DNA from: Flavobacteriales bacterium
GTDB lineage: Bacteria > Bacteroidota > Bacteroidia > Flavobacteriales_G > Salibacteraceae
Direction of reading: 5' to 3'
Assembly (NCBI GenBank): GCA_003499525.1
Contig: DNTB01000068.1
Span: forward strand, 1-38,982
DNA: 38,982 nucleotides
Position numbers and translations under genes: made by a program. A model generated the notes under the pieces. It was not told the origin of the DNA. It searched no databases and saw only the letters and a list, made by a program, of their open reading frames with translations. Positions within the stretch are counted from its first letter, which is position 1; each line of letters opens with the position of its first letter. Of the stretch, positions 15,293 through 22,949 are shown in pieces.

Positions 15293-18200
15293 TCAACTTC
15301 TCAGTGAACAGCATTTGATCTCCTTCCATAACCCTGATGAAATAAATACCGGGTGACAGATCCAATGCCGAAAGCATCACACTGTTAGCTCCGCGAACAA
15401 GTTGATGCTTCTGAAACTGCACCACTTTGCCCGTCAGGTCGAGAATGCTGATTTCAACCGGGCGATGAATGTTCGCCTCTACTTCAAGGAAGATCACTTC
15501 TTCAATCGGATTTGGATAAACCAACCAAACATCTCCGGCAATTTCAAACATTCCTACAGCTTGTAGTTGAACCTGAATTGATGTAGAAGCTGTGCAACCA
15601 TTTCCATCTACAATGGTCAAGGTCACTATACCGGTAGTGCCGGTGCCCCACTGTACTGAAATCTGGCTGTTGTTATCAACAATTATGTTTCCGCCTGTTA
15701 CAGTCCACAAATATTGAGCGCCATTCTGTATGGAATCTACATTATAACTAAATACCTGTCCTGTATTCGCTACCTGCGGACCCTGAATATTTCCAACAAT
15801 TGGTTCTTCATTCACCACAATATCGAGAGTGTCAGATCCCGGGCAAAGACCGCTTGTGACATAAATCAGCACATGGTTTCCTACACCGGCCACTGTGGCA
15901 TCAAAGACCCCATTCGAAACTCCCTGGCCAATAAACTGGCCTCCAATGGGCGTGCCCACCAAGACCACAGCTGTATCCGTAAGACAATATTCTGAAGGGT
16001 TATTTTGGATGCTTACGCTGTCCTCTACTACATTGATAGATTCACTTACGGAAGCGGAACAACCTAAAGAATCCGTATAAGTATAGGTTAAAGTAAAGAC
16101 TCCCGGTCCTGTAATAGAGGGGTCAAAGCTATTACCTGATACACCGGGTCCTGAATAAACTCCGCCTCCCGGTTGGCCACCTGAAAGGGCGAGCGTTCCC
16201 GCACCTACGCACACATCGGGGAAAGTATCCAGCGCTACGACAGGTAATGGAACTACTTCTACATTTCCTGTATCCATCGCAGTACAAACACCGTCCGAAT
16301 AAGTATATACCACCACGTTAGATCCAACAGTTGCCAATGAGGGGTCAAACATACTCGTCCCGGAGACGACCGCCATACCAGAATATGACCCTCCTGATGG
16401 GGTGCCATTGGTCAGCATAAACGATGATGACCCTTCACAAATGCCTCCTATGTCCGAAATCGATACAACGGGCGGTGCTGTTACATTGTAAAACGCAGTA
16501 TCTGAATCCCCGCAGCCATTAGAGTCCACGTAAGAATACACAATCGGGTGAATACCAACCCCTACAATATCGGGATCAAAAGTATTGCCTGTAACCCCAG
16601 ATCCAGAGTAAACACCTCCCAACGGTAAGGCTCCTGCAAGAGTAATCGGCCCCTGATCAATACAAACATTTGTAGTACCCGACCAAACCACCACTGGTGC
16701 AGATACCACCTCATAAAATGCAGTGTCAGAACCGGAGCACGCTCCCTGTACCACTGAATAGATTATTTGATGCAGTCCGACACCTGCAAGAGTGGGATCA
16801 AATGAATTGCCGGCTATGACTCCACTTCCTGAGTATACTCCCCCTGTCGGAACTCCAGCGGTGAGAACGAAACTAGCAGAGTTTTCACAAATACCCGATG
16901 AATCAGGAAAGCTCACAGCTGTAAAATTAGTAACCGTAATTGTTGATTGATCTGATCCCGCACAGCCGGTGGAATTTATAAACTCGTAGGTAATGATATG
17001 ATTTCCAAGTCCAGCAGCAGATGGATCGAACATATTGCCTGTCACACCCGGGCCACTATACGTACCACCTGATGGCGTGCCCCCCGATAGCATGAATGGT
17101 GAAGAACTAATACAAACCTGCCCCAGCGGAGCCAGTGTTACAACGGGATTTGCTACCACGGTGATGGTTGATGTATCTGCTCCGGGACAGGGTCCGGCAA
17201 TAGTGTACACTATTTGATGGGTTCCAACCCCCGCCAAGGTAGGGTCAAATACACCCATGGATACGCCGGGTCCAGAATACATTCCTCCCACAGGTGTTCC
17301 ACCGCTTAGTGTAAAGGCCGAGTCTGTTTCACAAACGTCAGAGAATGGCGGTAAATTGACAATAGGACTAGGGTCAACCTGGTAGATTGCAGTATCTGAG
17401 GCGGAACAAGCTCCTGAGTTTACCGTGTAAATAATTATGTGACTTCCTGTTCCTGCCGCTGAAGGATCAAACATTCCTCCGCTGACCCCAGGTCCGGAGT
17501 AAGTCCCGCCAGATGGTGTTCCGGTATTCAGCATAAAGGGAAGAGTACCTTCACAAATCCCGGAGGAGTCTGGAAATTGAACCACTGAAAGCGGGTCAAC
17601 TGATATAAAAACAGGTTTAAAAATGGTATCTATCCCCGATGAAGTGGTCGCGATGAGGAGCACATCATAATCGCCAGGGGCATTATATGTGATCGTCGGG
17701 TTTGGGGATGTTGAAGTATTGGGTGTTCCACCCGGAAATCCCCAGAATTGAGTTAAAATGGGTGCGGTTGATGTGGGAGTAAAGGTAACCGCATCTCCCT
17801 GACAAATGTTAGTACTGCTCGCGGTAAAATCAGTAGCCGTAGGGATGGTGATACCAGAAATAATTATTGAATAGTCCTGCGAAGCACTGGCTAGTGTTCC
17901 TTTGTGAGTAACCTCCAATTGATACGTGCCAGCTAGAGAAGGATTTGGTAAGAAGATCTGCTCAACGTTATCTCTAAAGTTATCCCCGGTCGTGGCAGCA
18001 CTGGCAGGATTATTAGGATCCAGTATCCACGGAAGTCCGACCGTATTTCCAGAAGGGTCTTTCAGCCTGATATCCAAATCATTGCGGAGGATCAAGGTTG
18101 CAGGATTCAGGGAAGCCGGAGGCGTGAATCCGGCAGGATCATTCCAAACTATTGTGGCTTTAAATGGGGTGCCAGGTGCCAGGTCTATGTCGATCAAATC

Positions 18201-19568
18201 CACATCTCCCTGAACCATGTCTCCATTTACAATGGTATTTGTGAACGGGTTTAGAATGACGTCAGCTGCCGATTGGGTGTTAAGCAATCCCCACCCAAAA
18301 ACATAATCAGGACCAGGGTTTGAACCTGCCTCATCTGCTGTATGAATGACCAAAGCTTTTAAAGTCGAGGCATCCATAAAATTTCCCTCCACTGTATTGT
18401 GCAATTCTTGCAGTAATGCCATGGACCCAGTTGCATTTGGAGCAGACATAGAAGTCCCCGATTTGTTGTTGTAAGACATATCTCCAGCGGAGCTTGTCGA
18501 AAAAAGTGAAATGCCATTAGCGACGATATCCGGTTTAATCCTTCCGTCATCCGTAGGGCCCCAGCTACTGAAAGAACTCATTACTACGTCAGATGGTACA
18601 GAGTATCCTCCGCTCACGTCGTTTACCGCACCCACTGTCAGTATATTTTTGGCCACTCCTTTAGCTGGTACGCAATCATAACCCAGAGCACCTCCATCCT
18701 GAGGGCGGGCAGTATTAGAAGCAACCCAACCTGAAAAGTTATCCCACACGAAGTGATTTGTAGCACCTGAAGGACCGTCACCTCTATCGTTTCCTGCAGA
18801 TTTTACAATGAGATAATTCGGTGCATTATTCGCAATCAGATCCCATTCGCGTGCCGCATTCGTGTAAAAACCAAATGACCAGTCTTCCGTACCGCTAATG
18901 GTTGTATCACCGTACCAGTACCAATCCGGAGAATCAAATCGCCAACCGGTAACCGTTCCATAGGAATGATTAGATAGAATACCTCCGTTAGCAGCGAACG
19001 ATGTCATTTCAGCTTCATCATTAAAAAAGCTGTAGGCATCTATGGTTGCCGCACTTGCCATTCCTTGTGCGGACGCATTCATACCTGATGCAATCATGGT
19101 CCCGGCAACATGCGTAGCATGGTCACTCAGTGAAGATGGAGAATCTATTTGGTTTGCCCTGCCAGCATATTCCTGATGCGATAGTCGCACACCGCCTCCG
19201 TCCCATTCTCCGATAGTCACACCTGTACCGGTGAGATCATAGGCTGTTCCTCCCCATACCTGATCTGTACTCACTGTTTCAGCTGCATCCGAATTATCTG
19301 TTGCGTACACAACTGGTCTGCCGTTCTCATCAATCCCAATGATCGCTACATCACCAGACTCATTACTGCGAAAGAATTCCGTTACATTAAATTTTGGGGC
19401 ATTATCAAGCGCTCTTTGATGCATTTGCTGATACTTTGCCTCAAATCTTTCAGAGAGTCGAATCAATTCTGGCGTGTTTCTCTCTACATTGCTAATTGCC
19501 TGTGCATTAGCGAAATAGCTTGGAATTATAGAGGCAATAACAAGAAAAAAGAGGCTATAATTTTTCAT
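15282..19568 (-). CDS. T9SS-secreted subtilisin-like protease with tandem repeats
   Basis: A 1428-residue extracellular S8 serine protease. From ATG 19568 it opens with a clear signal peptide (hydrophobic core, then ANAQ); the frame extends 9 codons further to 19595, but that would bury the signal. The triad is Asp123 in WDGGGV, His153 in HATHVAGT and Ser373 in GTSMSAP. A proprotein-convertase-like beta domain (about 440-570) and a PKD-like domain (FWGFPGG, about 590-660) follow. Eight tandem repeats of about 75 residues come next, then another PKD-like region and a type A T9SS sorting domain (YPNP, GIYFIRV, EKLIKR at the end). It should cross the outer membrane by T9SS and be released or anchored. 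The substrate is unknown. Confidence 0.93.
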   Translation of the reverse strand: MKNYSLFFLVIASIIPSYFANAQAISNVERNTPELIRLSERFEAKYQQMHQRALDNAPKFNVTEFFRSNESGDVAIIGIDENGRPVVYATDNSDAAETVSTDQVWGGTAYDLTGTGVTIGEWDGGGVRLSHQEYAGRANQIDSPSSLSDHATHVAGTMIASGMNASAQGMASAATIDAYSFFNDEAEMTSFAANGGILSNHSYGTVTGWRFDSPDWYWYGDTTISGTEDWSFGFYTNAAREWDLIANNAPNYLIVKSAGNDRGDGPSGATNHFVWDNFSGWVASNTARPQDGGALGYDCVPAKGVAKNILTVGAVNDVSGGYSVPSDVVMSSFSSWGPTDDGRIKPDIVANGISLFSTSSAGDMSYNNKSGTSMSAPNATGSMALLQELHNTVEGNFMDASTLKALVIHTADEAGSNPGPDYVFGWGLLNTQSAADVILNPFTNTIVNGDMVQGDVDLIDIDLAPGTPFKATIVWNDPAGFTPPASLNPATLILRNDLDIRLKDPSGNTVGLPWILDPNNPASAATTGDNFRDNVEQIFLPNPSLAGTYQLEVTHKGTLASASQDYSIIISGITIPTATDFTASSTNICQGDAVTFTPTSTAPILTQFWGFPGGTPNTSTSPNPTITYNAPGDYDVLLIATTSSGIDTIFKPVFISVDPLSVVQFPDSSGICEGTLPFMLNTGTPSGGTYSGPGVSGGMFDPSAAGTGSHIIIYTVNSGACSASDTAIYQVDPSPIVNLPPFSDVCETDSAFTLSGGTPVGGMYSGPGVSMGVFDPTLAGVGTHQIVYTIAGPCPGADTSTITVVANPVVTLAPLGQVCISSSPFMLSGGTPSGGTYSGPGVTGNMFDPSAAGLGNHIITYEFINSTGCAGSDQSTITVTNFTAVSFPDSSGICENSASFVLTAGVPTGGVYSGSGVIAGNSFDPTLAGVGLHQIIYSVVQGACSGSDTAFYEVVSAPVVVWSGTTNVCIDQGPITLAGALPLGGVYSGSGVTGNTFDPDIVGVGIHPIVYSYVDSNGCGDSDTAFYNVTAPPVVSISDIGGICEGSSSFMLTNGTPSGGSYSGMAVVSGTSMFDPSLATVGSNVVVYTYSDGVCTAMDTGNVEVVPLPVVALDTFPDVCVGAGTLALSGGQPGGGVYSGPGVSGNSFDPSITGPGVFTLTYTYTDSLGCSASVSESINVVEDSVSIQNNPSEYCLTDTAVVLVGTPIGGQFIGQGVSNGVFDATVAGVGNHVLIYVTSGLCPGSDTLDIVVNEEPIVGNIQGPQVANTGQVFSYNVDSIQNGAQYLWTVTGGNIIVDNNSQISVQWGTGTTGIVTLTIVDGNGCTASTSIQVQLQAVGMFEIAGDVWLVYPNPIEEVIFLEVEANIHRPVEISILDLTGKVVQFQKHQLVRGANSVMLSALDLSPGIYFIRVMEGDQMLFTEKLIKR
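15790..17590 (-). repeat. Eight tandem repeats of about 225 bases inside the protease gene
   Basis: Repeat starts lie near 17583, 17370, 17146, 16922, 16697, 16476, 16245 and 16018. Each unit contains a Cys near its start, then GGTPSGGTYSGPGV, then FDPSxAGxGxHxIxYT and a second Cys before SDT. Copies differ clearly, so the array is old, but GGxYSGxGV and FDP are kept in nearly all. These are known in other Bacteroidota secreted proteins and probably fold as Ig-like or beta-sandwich spacers. Confidence 0.85.
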
Positions 19569-19592
19569 AATTATACTTAATGATTCAGAGTG

Positions 19593-19622
19593 CAATATAG
19601 TTCAGGATTTAAGCTGGTTCAA
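19593..19622 (-). promoter_or_regulatory. Likely promoter of the subtilase gene
   Basis: On the minus strand, TTG at 19622-19620 is followed after 20 bases by TATATTG (19599-19593), one base short of the TAnnTTTG element. This lies 25 bases before ATG 19568 and overlaps the end of the longer reading frame, supporting the later start. Confidence 0.5.
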
Positions 19623-19657
19623 TGATGACTATCACTAAGTATTTGCCCTATTTAATG

Positions 19658-19695
19658 CAAAAAGCCCGGACAAGTGTGATCACTTGACCCGGACC
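19658..19695 (-). terminator. Rho-independent terminator after the DUF3109 gene
   Basis: On the minus strand, CCGG, a small internal loop, CAAGTG, ATCA, CACTTG and CCGG form a hairpin followed by GCTTTTT. It lies about 145 bases past the DUF3109 stop. The rest of the region 19569-19838 shows no gene, only the promoter described for the subtilase. Confidence 0.55.
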
Positions 19696-19838
19696 TTATA
19701 GCATGACGATTCCTAAACCTGAGCGCAAAGTACAAATTACCTTTATTGCACGCTGATCTGACTTGAAATAAAGTAATTAACATTGCCCTCAAAGCATTGC
19801 TGTAAAAGGCTTTTAGTGGTTTTCATTGGCATGAATTG

Positions 19839-20417
19839 TTAATAACTATCCTTGATTTGCTGAGCTACTTCTTCCAGTTGATTGTACCAGGCCTGACCAA
19901 ATCTTCTAATCAATGCATCCTTTAGAAACTTGTATACCGGAACTTGAAGTTCTTGACCCAAAGTGCAGGCAGGACTGCAAATCTCCCACTCATCAAAGTT
20001 GACTGCTGTAAATCGTTTGTGTTCTTTTATTCTGGCCGGATAAAGATGACAGCTCATGGGTTTTCTCCACTCAGTAAGACCAAGGTCATAAGCTTTTTCA
20101 AAGGAACATGCGGCAACCCCTTCTTCGTCAATTATGGCATAGGCGCACTCTTTGTTCTCGACTAACGGAGTCTCCCATTCATTGTCCGTATGATTAAAAA
20201 CTGTAGAGCCCTGTTTTTCAATCTCGACAATTGACTTTTTTGACAGAAATGGATGAACTGCGTCAACCAGTTTTGGAATCAGTCGGTTTTCTTCATCAGT
20301 TAAAGGAGCACCAGAATCGCCCTCCACACAGCACTGACCTTTACATGCAGATAGGTTACAAACGAATTCCTCGTTCAAAATCCGCGTGGATATTATGGTG
20401 TTGCCGAGCTCGATCAT
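19839..20417 (-). CDS. DUF3109 family cysteine-rich protein
   Basis: A 192-residue protein of the DUF3109 family, related to YkgJ-type CxxCxxxxCC proteins that may hold a metal or iron-sulfur cluster. Cysteines are in ACKGQCCVEGDSGAPL (residues 24-31 region), ECAYAI, ACSFEKAY, SCHLYPARI and ICSPAC, all spaced as in the family. It has no signal peptide or membrane segment, so it should be cytoplasmic. It starts at ATG 20417 with an exact TAAATTTG element just upstream, is divergent from glyS and ends before a terminator, so it is probably a single-gene unit. Function is unknown. Confidence 0.9.
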   Translation of the reverse strand: MIELGNTIISTRILNEEFVCNLSACKGQCCVEGDSGAPLTDEENRLIPKLVDAVHPFLSKKSIVEIEKQGSTVFNHTDNEWETPLVENKECAYAIIDEEGVAACSFEKAYDLGLTEWRKPMSCHLYPARIKEHKRFTAVNFDEWEICSPACTLGQELQVPVYKFLKDALIRRFGQAWYNQLEEVAQQIKDSY

Positions 20418-20427
20418 TGGAAGGGCA

Positions 20428-20462
20428 CAAATTTAGTCTTTGCTGGACGACGAATTATCAAA
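20428..20462 (-). promoter_or_regulatory. Promoter of the DUF3109 gene
   Basis: TTTG at 20462-20459 and TAAATTTG at 20435-20428 on the minus strand are separated by 23 bases, at the long end of the accepted Bacteroidota range. The -7 element is 10 bases from the ATG. Confidence 0.55.
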
Positions 20463-20481
20463 CAAAATGCGTCGATTCTGA

Positions 20482-20512
20482 TTGAACGGAATAGGTCGAT
20501 TATGTAACATTG
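20482..20512 (+). promoter_or_regulatory. Likely promoter of glyS
   Basis: TTG at 20482, a 20-base spacer, then TAACATTG at 20505-20512 (one mismatch to TAnnTTTG). The TTG would be the first codon of the longest glyS frame, so that start is unlikely. Confidence 0.5.
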
Positions 20513-20529
20513 CACACTTAAATCTGCTG

Positions 20530-22074
20530 ATGATGGCGCAATCCGAAGACCTGCTTAAAAAACTCGTATCCCACGCCAAAGAGTATGGCTTTGTATTTCC
20601 GTCTAGTGAAATTTATGATGGGCTCTCAGCTACTTATGATTATGGTCCTTTTGGGGTCGAGTTGAAAAATAATATTAAGAGCTATTGGTATGAGGCCATG
20701 ACCCGACTTAATGAAAACATCGTCGGTCTTGATTCCGCCATTTTCATGCATCCAACCACCTGGAAAGCCTCCGGACATGTCGATGCATTCAATGATCCCC
20801 TTATAGACAACAAGGATTCCAAAAAACGCTACCGTGCTGATGTATTGATTGAGGATCATATTGAGAAGATTAAAGGCAAAATCAACAAAGAAGTTACCAA
20901 AGCACAAAAGCGATTTGGTCATTCCTTTGATAAAAAACAATTTGTTAGCACGAATCCAAGAGTTCTTAAATATACCGATCAGATTAAGGGCATAGAGTCC
21001 CGATTGAAAGAAGGTCTCGAGGCCAATGACCTTGAAGCCATCCGTGATTTAATCATTGATTTACAAATAGTCGACCCAGTCTCAGGCTCAAGAAACTGGA
21101 CCGATGTTCGCCAGTTCAACTTGATGTTTCAGACAGAAATGGGCGCTGTTTCGGGTGAAGCTGGAAAGGTTTATTTACGTCCGGAAACAGCGCAGGGAAT
21201 TTTCGTCAACTATCTGAACGTTCAGAAAACAACCCGGCATAAACTTCCTTTTGGTATTGCTCAAATTGGAAAGGCCTTTAGAAATGAAATCATAGCCCGG
21301 CAATTCATCTTCAGAATGCGAGAGTTCGAGCAAATGGAAATGCAGTTTTTTGTGAAGCCGGGTAGCGAGCTGGAATGGTACGAGCACTGGAAAGAAAAGC
21401 GGATGAATTGGCACAAAGCGCTCGGCTTTGGGGATGAATTTTATCGTTTTCACGACCATCTAAAACCGGCACATTATGCGAATGCTGCTACGGACATTGA
21501 ATTCCAGTTTCCCATGGGTTTTAAGGAGCTGGAGGGAATTCATTCACGTACGGACTATGATTTAAATGCACATGAAGAATTTTCCGGCCGAAAACTCAGA
21601 TATTACGATCCTGTGGATGAGGAAAGCTACATTCCCTATGTGGTAGAAACTTCCATCGGACTGGATCGAATGTTTCTTGCGGTTCTAGCGGCATCCTACC
21701 ATGAAGAAGAACTTGAAGATGGCTCGTCCAGAGTGGTGCTAAGAATTCCTCCTTTTCTGGCTCCGATTAAAGTGGCCGTGCTGCCCCTTTTGCGAAAAGA
21801 CGGACTTCCGGAGAAAGCCATGGAAATAATGGATCGGTTAAAATTCGATTTCAACTGCCATTACGAAGAGAAAGATTCCATCGGAAAGCGATACCGAAGA
21901 ATGGACGCACTGGGAACGCCATACTGCATTACCATTGACCATGAGAGTCTTGAAGACAATATGGTTACCATTCGCGACAGAGACAGCATGGAACAATCCC
22001 GAATTGCGATTGGCGAAATCGAAAGAATACTAATCGAAAAAACTCAATTATCAAAAGCATTGCGCATGATATAG
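20530..22074 (+). CDS. glyS: Glycyl-tRNA synthetase, homodimeric class II type
   Basis: Charges tRNA-Gly in the cytoplasm. About 514 residues from ATG 20530 (ATG 20533 is adjacent). The N-terminal GFVFPSSEIYDGL and YDYGPFGVELK mark the homodimeric (eukaryote/archaea-like) GlyRS. Class II motif 2 lies near residues 243-256 (FGIAQIGKAFRNEI), motif 3 near 371-385 (VVETSIGLDRMF), and an anticodon-binding domain ends the protein. The stretch before VRQFNLMFQTEMG, which in many relatives carries a CPxCG zinc site, has no cysteines here (DPVSGSRNWTD). The longer frame back to TTG 20482 overlaps a promoter and is rejected. It is divergent from the DUF3109 gene; the MtfA-like gene follows 18 bases on. 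Confidence 0.97.
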   Translation: MMAQSEDLLKKLVSHAKEYGFVFPSSEIYDGLSATYDYGPFGVELKNNIKSYWYEAMTRLNENIVGLDSAIFMHPTTWKASGHVDAFNDPLIDNKDSKKRYRADVLIEDHIEKIKGKINKEVTKAQKRFGHSFDKKQFVSTNPRVLKYTDQIKGIESRLKEGLEANDLEAIRDLIIDLQIVDPVSGSRNWTDVRQFNLMFQTEMGAVSGEAGKVYLRPETAQGIFVNYLNVQKTTRHKLPFGIAQIGKAFRNEIIARQFIFRMREFEQMEMQFFVKPGSELEWYEHWKEKRMNWHKALGFGDEFYRFHDHLKPAHYANAATDIEFQFPMGFKELEGIHSRTDYDLNAHEEFSGRKLRYYDPVDEESYIPYVVETSIGLDRMFLAVLAASYHEEELEDGSSRVVLRIPPFLAPIKVAVLPLLRKDGLPEKAMEIMDRLKFDFNCHYEEKDSIGKRYRRMDALGTPYCITIDHESLEDNMVTIRDRDSMEQSRIAIGEIERILIEKTQLSKALRMI

Positions 22075-22092
22075 CTTCTAAAATCCACCACT

Positions 22093-22914
22093 ATGAATAC
22101 CGAAACTGTTTTGTCCTTATTGGCCCTTCTGCTCCTGTTTCCATTTTTCACCTATGTTTTTATCATTGTTCCTTTGCAGTTCCTCTTTTCTTTCGGGTAT
22201 CGGCATTACTACCATCCCCCCTCGAAAGGAGACGTAGCTTTTCTAAAAGAAAACGTTCCATATTTCAACCAACTGGATCACAAGCTCAAAAAGAGGTTTA
22301 TCCGCCGGGTCTATGTTTTTGCCCGAGGCAGGAGGTTTATTTCAAAATCATCTCTCATACAGATAGACCGAAGTCAAAAGTTGCTCATTAGTGCAGCAAT
22401 AGCTCAACTCACATTTGGACTCAAAGTCCTCTCTTTACCACGATTTAGAACCATTGAAATTCATCCTAAATTTTATCACTTCAATGCAACGGGGAAAAAA
22501 CAAACGGACCATTTACTAACCAAGGCAAGCGCAATTCATTTATCATGGGAAGATTTTCTAAAAGGAGACAGGACTGACTCTGAAGGGGTCAATCTGGGAC
22601 TACAAGAATTGACACTTGCCCTGAGTATGGAAAACAAAATCAAAAATGGAGCTTATGGCTTTCTGAAATTCGATCATTTAATGAAATGGAGAATTCAGGC
22701 AGATGTTGAAATGAAAGCCATGAAACATGGCCACGCCGATTTCTTTCCCGAGTATGCAGCCACCAATCAGGAAAAGTTTTTTGCCGTTGCAGTAGAATAT
22801 TTCTTCGATAAGCCCAGAGAATTCTCTACCGCCAGGCCCCTGCTCTATGCTAGTATGAAAGAGCTGCTTTTTCAGGATCCGCTAATACCGGAATGGCCCA
22901 TTCTTGCAACTTAG
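22093..22914 (+). CDS. MtfA-like zincin-fold protein with lost HExxH (predicted pseudoenzyme)
   Basis: A 273-residue protein resembling the M90/MtfA peptidase family, with an N-terminal membrane segment (about residues 4-35). It retains the family frame: a basic region with RRVYVFARGRRF, the IEIHPKFY stretch, LSWEDFLKGD before the active-site helix, and FFAVAVEYFFDKP, which holds the distal Glu ligand. Where the family has HEFAH, this sequence reads QELTL in GLQELTLALSMEN (about residues 174-186). Both zinc-binding histidines are therefore gone, while the central Glu remains. In E. coli, MtfA is a zinc peptidase that binds the Mlc repressor. Here proteolysis is unlikely, and a binding role is an inference. 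It probably shares the glyS transcript. Confidence 0.78.
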   Translation: MNTETVLSLLALLLLFPFFTYVFIIVPLQFLFSFGYRHYYHPPSKGDVAFLKENVPYFNQLDHKLKKRFIRRVYVFARGRRFISKSSLIQIDRSQKLLISAAIAQLTFGLKVLSLPRFRTIEIHPKFYHFNATGKKQTDHLLTKASAIHLSWEDFLKGDRTDSEGVNLGLQELTLALSMENKIKNGAYGFLKFDHLMKWRIQADVEMKAMKHGHADFFPEYAATNQEKFFAVAVEYFFDKPREFSTARPLLYASMKELLFQDPLIPEWPILAT

Positions 22915-22931
22915 CTCATTGGCTATATTTG
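22904..22931 (+). promoter_or_regulatory. Promoter of the PIG-L deacetylase unit
   Basis: TTG at 22904-22906, a 17-base spacer, then TATATTTG at 22924-22931: an exact match to the Bacteroidota TTG-N17-23-TAnnTTTG consensus. It lies within the end of the MtfA-like gene and 18 bases before ATG 22950. Confidence 0.7.
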
Positions 22932-22949
22932 GCGCACCAAAACAGCGCC

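Noticed and set aside
15790..17590. CRISPR-like array
   Set aside because: The repeats are about 225 bases, in frame, diverged and coding, with no short identical repeats and spacers.
19796..19826. Short TAAAAGGCTTTTA palindrome as a second terminator
   Set aside because: AT-rich, only six base pairs and without a T-run; likely chance.
22893..22949. ATG 22893 as start of the PIG-L protein
   Set aside because: It overlaps the upstream gene and promoter and would bury the signal peptide that starts at 22950.
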